Source: Erysipelothrix sp. UBA3377
GTDB taxonomy: Bacteria; Bacillota_I; Bacilli_A; Erysipelotrichales; Erysipelotrichaceae
Length of the DNA: 9,834 bases
Assembly (NCBI GenBank): GCA_002359085.1
Contig: DEQB01000061.1
Span: 1 to 9,834 of the forward strand
Direction of reading: 5' to 3'
Shown piece by piece: positions 6,972 through 9,834 of this stretch. The translations under genes and the position numbers were made by a program. Numbering within the stretch: position 1 is the stretch's first letter; each line of letters starts with the position of its first letter. The notes beneath the pieces are model-generated. The model ran no database searches, was not told where the DNA came from, and saw only the letters and a list, made by a program, of their open reading frames with translations.

Positions 6972-7697
6972 ATGCAAGAAACAGAACAAAAAATTGCGGT
7001 TTTAATTGACTCGGAAAACGTTCCGTATAAAAATATAGGGGGTGTACTGCGTGAAGTCGCAAAATATGGTACACCAACCATCAAAAGAATTTACGGCGAC
7101 TGGACAACCCAACAAGCATCTGGATGGAAGAGTGTTCTATTAGAACATGCGTTAACACCCATCCAACAATACTCTTATACATCAGGAAAGAACTCAACTG
7201 ATTCCGCAATGATTATAGACGCCATGGATTTATTATATGAAGGCAATGTGGAACGATTCTGTATTGTTTCCAGTGACAGTGATTTTACACGTTTGGTCAT
7301 TCGTTTGAGAGAATCCGGCCGATATGTGATTGGTATAGGAGAAAGAAAAACACCCAATGCTTTTATTGTGGCGTGTGATAAGTTCATCTATATGGATATT
7401 ATCGACCTTGTGGAAACAAAAGGGATCGACAATAAAAAAGGTGTGGATCATGTGGTCCAAAACAAGTTGGTCCAATTGATACGTTCAAGTATCGATGACT
7501 TGGCAGATGATAACGGCTATGTTTACATGGGTGATTTGGGAAATCACTTAATGAAAAAACAACCGGACTTTGACCCAAGAAACTACGGTTACTATCAATT
7601 AACACCGCTATTAAAAGCGTTGAACAAATTTGATATTGACGAAAGAAAAACACCCAATAGCAATGCGAAATTGGTGTTTATCAGAAATAAGAATTAA
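6972..7697 (+). CDS. NYN (PIN-like) domain predicted ribonuclease with C-terminal OST-HTH/LOTUS domain
   Basis: This is a predicted cytosolic metal-dependent nuclease (241 residues) of the NYN/LabA-DUF88/Limkain-b1 group. The NYN domain (about 6-148) keeps the acidic active-site set: D13 with N16 (LIDSEN), D77 and D83 (STDSAMIID), and D102/D104 (VSSDSDF), followed by the family-typical ACDKF (134-138). The second domain (about 160-238) fits OST-HTH/LOTUS, with NGYVYMGDLGNHL and the DPRNYGYYQLTPLL block that are hallmarks of that fold. LOTUS domains bind RNA (G-rich or G4 RNA in some cases), so RNA cleavage or binding is the likely activity. The RNA target is unknown. AGGAGG (6960-6965) is 6 nt from the ATG, and the gap to cssS is 1 nt. 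An identical 18-nt segment occurs in both domains (see repeat entries). No signal peptide or membrane segment is seen. Confidence 0.88.
   Translation: MQETEQKIAVLIDSENVPYKNIGGVLREVAKYGTPTIKRIYGDWTTQQASGWKSVLLEHALTPIQQYSYTSGKNSTDSAMIIDAMDLLYEGNVERFCIVSSDSDFTRLVIRLRESGRYVIGIGERKTPNAFIVACDKFIYMDIIDLVETKGIDNKKGVDHVVQNKLVQLIRSSIDDLADDNGYVYMGDLGNHLMKKQPDFDPRNYGYYQLTPLLKALNKFDIDERKTPNSNAKLVFIRNKN
7341..7358 (+). repeat. 18-nt exact direct repeat, copy 1 (NYN domain)
   Basis: The 18 bases starting GAAAGAAAAAC and ending CACCCAAT are identical to 7641-7658, exactly 300 nt downstream and in the same reading frame. Both copies encode Glu-Arg-Lys-Thr-Pro-Asn (residues 124-129 here). In the NYN family a similar G-E-x-x-T-P segment before ACDxF is common, so this copy is probably the native one. 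Confidence 0.9.
7641..7658 (+). repeat. 18-nt exact direct repeat, copy 2 (LOTUS domain)
   Basis: This is identical to 7341-7358, with flanking bases differing at once on both sides. It encodes residues 224-229 (ERKTPN) near the end of the OST-HTH domain, where I would expect a variable beta-hairpin loop. Confidence 0.9.
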
Positions 7698-7712
7698 CGA
7701 AAGAGTGAGAGC

Positions 7713-8276
7713 ATGAAGAAAAAGATAGTGTTAGCCAGTCAATCCCCAAGGAGAAGGGAATTGATGCAGTACTTAAATGTACCCTTTGAAGTGGTTTCGC
7801 CTGTAGGTGAAGAAATCTTCGATGAAAGTTTATCAGTTGAACAACAAATTGAAGCCATTGCGCTTCATAAAGCAAAAGTTGTGTTTGAGAAACGACCCGA
7901 CAATATCGTAATTGGAAGTGATACCATTGTATATTATGAAGGTCAAGTTTTGGGTAAACCAAAAACAGAAGAAAGAGCCATTGAAATGTTGAAATCTCTT
8001 TCCGGTAAAACACATGAAGTGATTACCAGTGTGGCCATTGTTTCTTCAAATCAAGAGATTGTATTCACATCTAAAACAGATGTGGTATTCTATGATCTTT
8101 CTGAAGAAGAAATCAATGCATATATTAAAACAAAAGAACCCCTAGACAAGGCGGGTGCTTACACCATCCAAGCCGGAGGTTCTGTATTTGTGAAAGAAAT
8201 TAAAGGGGACTTTTATACCGTAATGGGGCTTCCCATTGCGAAGATTTACCAAACTTTAAAAGTTCATGATTGGTAG
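7713..8276 (+). CDS. maf: Maf-family nucleoside triphosphate pyrophosphatase (dTTP/UTP type likely)
   Basis: This cytosolic housecleaning enzyme hydrolyses dTTP, UTP and modified pyrimidine nucleotides to monophosphates plus pyrophosphate. In Firmicutes, Maf is also linked to septum formation and division arrest. Its 187 residues are the normal family length. Motifs: the N-terminal phosphate-binding ASQSPRRREL (8-17), GSDT with catalytic D70, LGKP (80-83), the S-G-x-T-H-x-V-x-T block (97-105), EPxDKAGAYTIQ (142-153) and GDFYTVMGLP (165-174). R13, K82 and Q153 agree with what I recall of the dTTP/UTP-preferring (YhdE-like) subgroup; this was not verified. The ribosome binding site is weak (around 7701-7710, GAGTGA-like) and the gap from the nuclease gene is 15 bp. 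It is the last gene before the terminator at 8278. Confidence 0.95.
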   Translation: MKKKIVLASQSPRRRELMQYLNVPFEVVSPVGEEIFDESLSVEQQIEAIALHKAKVVFEKRPDNIVIGSDTIVYYEGQVLGKPKTEERAIEMLKSLSGKTHEVITSVAIVSSNQEIVFTSKTDVVFYDLSEEEINAYIKTKEPLDKAGAYTIQAGGSVFVKEIKGDFYTVMGLPIAKIYQTLKVHDW

Positions 8277-8277
8277 A

Positions 8278-8308
8278 GAAAAGCAGCACGTTGGTGCTGC
8301 TTTTTTTA
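8278..8308. terminator. Bidirectional intrinsic terminator between maf and uraA
   Basis: A perfect 9-bp stem AAGCAGCAC (8281-8289) / GTGCTGCTT (8294-8302) encloses a GTTG loop, followed on the + strand by a T run to 8307. On the - strand the same stem is followed by TTTTC, and it begins right at the uraA stop codon (8306-8308). It ends the cdaA-maf run efficiently and probably stops uraA transcripts too, with a shorter U tract. Confidence 0.93.
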
Positions 8309-9661
8309 TAAATCTTTTCTAAAACTCAGTAAGAAGTTTAACCCGATTCCTAACATGGCGGCTGTAGCAATGGTAGGTAGCTGAACTCCAAAGATTGGAA
8401 TCATACCACCGAAAGCTGAGTTACCACCCAATCCAACGATGAGGATGACGGCGATAACCGCAAGGTTCTTAGAATCAAACATGTCTACCTTCTTATCCAT
8501 GAAGATTGCGATCCCTTGAGCTGCAATGACTCCGAATAGATAAATTTCAAGACCCCCAATTACAGGTTTTGGAATGGAGTAGATTAAGTTAATAAGCGGT
8601 GTAAAGAATGAGATAACCATGGTGATGATGGCGGCTGCAATCAATACGGGTACTGAGAAGTTCTTAGAGATTGCCATTGTAGAAATGTTTTCTCCATAGT
8701 TTGTTCCTGCAGGTCCACCAATTAATCCAGCAACGATATCGCCGATACCATCTCCAACTAAGTTAAGACCCAGTTTTTCTTGAATTTTATAGATTTTACC
8801 TTTTTTCTTTTGACGTGATAATTCGTTAACGTAAATATCAAGTTGGAATACGTGTGCGGTAGATTCAGGAATTGTTGCGATTGCGATGGGCATAATCGCA
8901 AAGACTGCTTCCCAACTTACCTTGGGTGTTGTGAAGTGAGGTATTTGGAAGATATCGCCACTGACAACTCCGAAGTTAATGAATTGAATGCCTGAAATAT
9001 TTTGAGCCAAAATGGCTGTAAGATAACCACATGCAAGCCCAAGTAGAATTGGGATTTGGCTGAGTACGCCTCGTCTTATATAGACACTGAAGAAAATGGT
9101 TGTGAACAGCGTAACCAATGAGATGACCCAAACCCAGTCTGATGCGGGGTTACTGTTGAGTCCTTCTACTAAAGGTGCTGCATCCAACATGGCATTTCCA
9201 GCAAGTGTTAATCCAATAATCATTGCGACACTTCCTGTAACGGTCGGTGGTAATATTTTATCGATTGTGTTTTGACCCCATTTATTGATAATCAATCCAG
9301 CAATTATGGATACAAATCCTGACATGATGATTCCAAATTGTGCTATCTGAATCATTTCATCTGGGGAAGTTGCGACAGCCCCTGCTGCGTATTTAAATCC
9401 GGTAACTGAAACGATTGCGGATAGATAAGCAAAGCTTGATCCGTAGTAGAGTGGAATCTTTCCTTTGGTTACTACAATAAAGCAAATGGTCGCTAGCCCT
9501 GATGCAAAGAGTGTCGTAGAGATGTGAAACCCCGTCAACAATGCAACGATGACGGTTGCTGGAAACATAACCACGATTTGTTGTAGTGAAAATAAGATCA
9601 ATTTACCAAAAGGTGGTGTTTCATCTGGTAAGTACCCCGTAACTGTTTTGTGTTTTGCCAT
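8306..9661 (-). CDS. uraA: Uracil permease (NCS2/NAT family), PyrP/UraA-like
   Basis: This integral membrane uracil symporter supplies the pyrimidine salvage pathway. Its 451 residues are very hydrophobic and consistent with the 14-segment NAT fold. Motifs include an SSFAYL re-entrant segment (75-80), LPPTVTGSVAMIIGLTLA (137-154), PESTAH with E266, GGPAGTNYGENISTMAIS with E324 (315-332) and GLGGNSAFGG (410-419). The two glutamates correspond to the uracil-binding positions known from E. coli UraA. The NYGENI form is typical of uracil rather than xanthine or urate carriers. The loop at about 278-300 is lysine-rich (RQKKKGK) and somewhat long. I chose the ATG at 9661, preceded by AAGGAGA (9671-9677) with 9 nt spacing; the in-frame ATG at 9700 lies inside the attenuator terminator and has no ribosome binding site. 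The leader carries a PyrR attenuator, so the Bacillus-style name pyrP would also fit. It is convergent with maf. Confidence 0.95.
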   Translation of the reverse strand: MAKHKTVTGYLPDETPPFGKLILFSLQQIVVMFPATVIVALLTGFHISTTLFASGLATICFIVVTKGKIPLYYGSSFAYLSAIVSVTGFKYAAGAVATSPDEMIQIAQFGIIMSGFVSIIAGLIINKWGQNTIDKILPPTVTGSVAMIIGLTLAGNAMLDAAPLVEGLNSNPASDWVWVISLVTLFTTIFFSVYIRRGVLSQIPILLGLACGYLTAILAQNISGIQFINFGVVSGDIFQIPHFTTPKVSWEAVFAIMPIAIATIPESTAHVFQLDIYVNELSRQKKKGKIYKIQEKLGLNLVGDGIGDIVAGLIGGPAGTNYGENISTMAISKNFSVPVLIAAAIITMVISFFTPLINLIYSIPKPVIGGLEIYLFGVIAAQGIAIFMDKKVDMFDSKNLAVIAVILIVGLGGNSAFGGMIPIFGVQLPTIATAAMLGIGLNFLLSFRKDL

Positions 9662-9670
9662 TAATATAAT

Positions 9671-9677
9671 TCTCCTT
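9671..9677 (-). promoter_or_regulatory. Ribosome binding site of uraA
   Basis: On the - strand AAGGAGA stands 9 nt before the ATG at 9661 and only a few bases after the attenuator's U tract. Translation therefore depends on transcription passing the attenuator. It decides the start against the upstream ATG at 9700. Confidence 0.85.
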
Positions 9678-9684
9678 TTCCTAT

Positions 9685-9713
9685 AAAAAAACAATCCCAT
9701 GGTACAGAGATTG
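9685..9713 (-). terminator. Attenuator terminator in the uraA leader
   Basis: On the - strand CAAUCUC (9713-9707) pairs with GGGAUUG (9698-9692) in a 7-bp stem with one G-U pair. The loop is 8 nt, and seven U residues follow (9691-9685). It stands before the uraA ribosome binding site, so termination here would silence the gene. Its 5' arm shares bases with the antiterminator (9702-9710). Confidence 0.88.
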
Positions 9714-9760
9714 CGCGAAAAAGCATACTAAAGGTCTTATTCTTTCTCGTCTCTCTGTAC
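9702..9760 (-). promoter_or_regulatory. Antiterminator pairing of the PyrR attenuator
   Basis: On the - strand GUACAGAGA (9760-9752) is exactly complementary to UCUCUGUAC (9710-9702), 9 bp. The first arm lies in the PyrR-binding loop and upper stem; the second is shared with the 5' arm and loop of the terminator. This pairing therefore excludes both other structures. When UMP is low and PyrR is not bound, it should form and let transcription proceed into uraA. Confidence 0.88.
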
Positions 9761-9773
9761 GAACTTAAAGAAT
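9739..9773 (-). promoter_or_regulatory. PyrR-binding stem-loop (anti-antiterminator)
   Basis: On the - strand AUUCUUU (9773-9767) pairs perfectly with AAAGAAU (9745-9739). After an internal purine bulge, UUCGU (9763-9759) pairs with ACGAG (9750-9746). The loop at 9758-9751 contains CAGAGAG, matching the invariant CNGNGAG core known from PyrR sites. Against the remembered consensus (ARUCC-N-G-N-GAG-GYU), the stem pairs A-U and U-G are replaced here by C-G and U-A, a compensatory pattern. PyrR with UMP should stabilise this hairpin and thereby release the terminator. Confidence 0.88.
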
Positions 9774-9783
9774 CATTTTTTAA

Positions 9784-9812
9784 ACTTTATCATGTGGTCA
9801 ACTGATTGTCAA
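9784..9812 (-). promoter_or_regulatory. Sigma-A-type promoter of uraA
   Basis: On the - strand a perfect -35 TTGACA (9812-9807) is followed after 17 bp by TAAAGT (9789-9784), with TG one base upstream (extended -10). Transcription would start near 9777, only a few bases before the PyrR-binding stem-loop at 9773. This gives a compact leader of about 116 nt. The remaining bases to 9834 are AT-rich and show no gene. Confidence 0.75.
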
Positions 9813-9834
9813 TGATTTGTTCAAATATAAAAAT

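Noticed and set aside
9698..9700. Upstream in-frame ATG (- strand) as the uraA start
   Set aside because: It sits in the loop and stem of the attenuator terminator and has no ribosome binding site; the ATG at 9661 has AAGGAGA at good spacing.
9796..9801. Second TTGACC on the - strand as an alternative -35 for uraA
   Set aside because: At 16-18 bp spacing it faces no reasonable -10, whereas the upstream TTGACA does.

Overview
The window is chromosomal DNA from a low-GC Gram-positive bacterium (Bacillota). The signs are strong AGGAGG-type ribosome binding sites, tightly packed co-directional genes, the cdaA-cdaR-glmM cluster, a CssRS-like two-component system and a PyrR-type RNA attenuator. 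UGA is used as a stop and UGG for tryptophan, so it is not a Mycoplasma-type code. The exact lineage cannot be read from the window. An Erysipelotrichia-like or other non-Bacillus Firmicute is possible, but that is a guess.

Layout. Positions 1-1038 hold the 3' part of a multidrug-type ABC exporter half-transporter whose start lies outside the window. A short gap with an extended -10 promoter follows. Next is a seven-gene + strand run (1122-8276) with gaps of 15 bp or less, or overlaps: cdaA (diadenylate cyclase), cdaR (YbbR-domain regulator), glmM (phosphoglucosamine mutase), cssR-like response regulator, cssS-like histidine kinase, a NYN/PIN-like nuclease fused to an OST-HTH (LOTUS) domain, and maf (nucleotide pyrophosphatase). 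A strong hairpin terminator at 8278-8307 closes the run. It also serves the convergent - strand gene uraA/pyrP (uracil permease, 8306-9661). Upstream of uraA, 9662-9812 holds a promoter and a complete PyrR-type attenuator: a PyrR-binding stem-loop, an antiterminator and an intrinsic terminator.

How the genes fit together. CdaA makes c-di-AMP, and CdaR and GlmM are its known membrane and cytosolic modulators. GlmM also makes glucosamine-1-phosphate for peptidoglycan. In other Firmicutes CssRS senses secretion or misfolding stress at the membrane. The cluster therefore appears to tie second-messenger output, wall-precursor supply and envelope-stress sensing into one transcript, with a predicted RNase and a housecleaning nucleotidase at its distal end. 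The uracil permease is a separate unit controlled by pyrimidine level.

Most notable points: (i) CdaA carries an additional cytosolic tail of about 125 charged residues, and its partner CdaR carries an additional cytosolic N-terminal segment of about 50 residues; (ii) the stress-sensing pair lies directly behind glmM and is probably translationally coupled; (iii) the uraA leader can be folded into all three mutually exclusive elements of PyrR attenuation; (iv) the NYN-LOTUS gene contains an exact 18-nt in-frame direct repeat spaced exactly 300 nt. No insertion sequences, CRISPR arrays, tRNA or rRNA genes were seen. I found no clearly undescribed system; points (i) and (ii) are the best leads.
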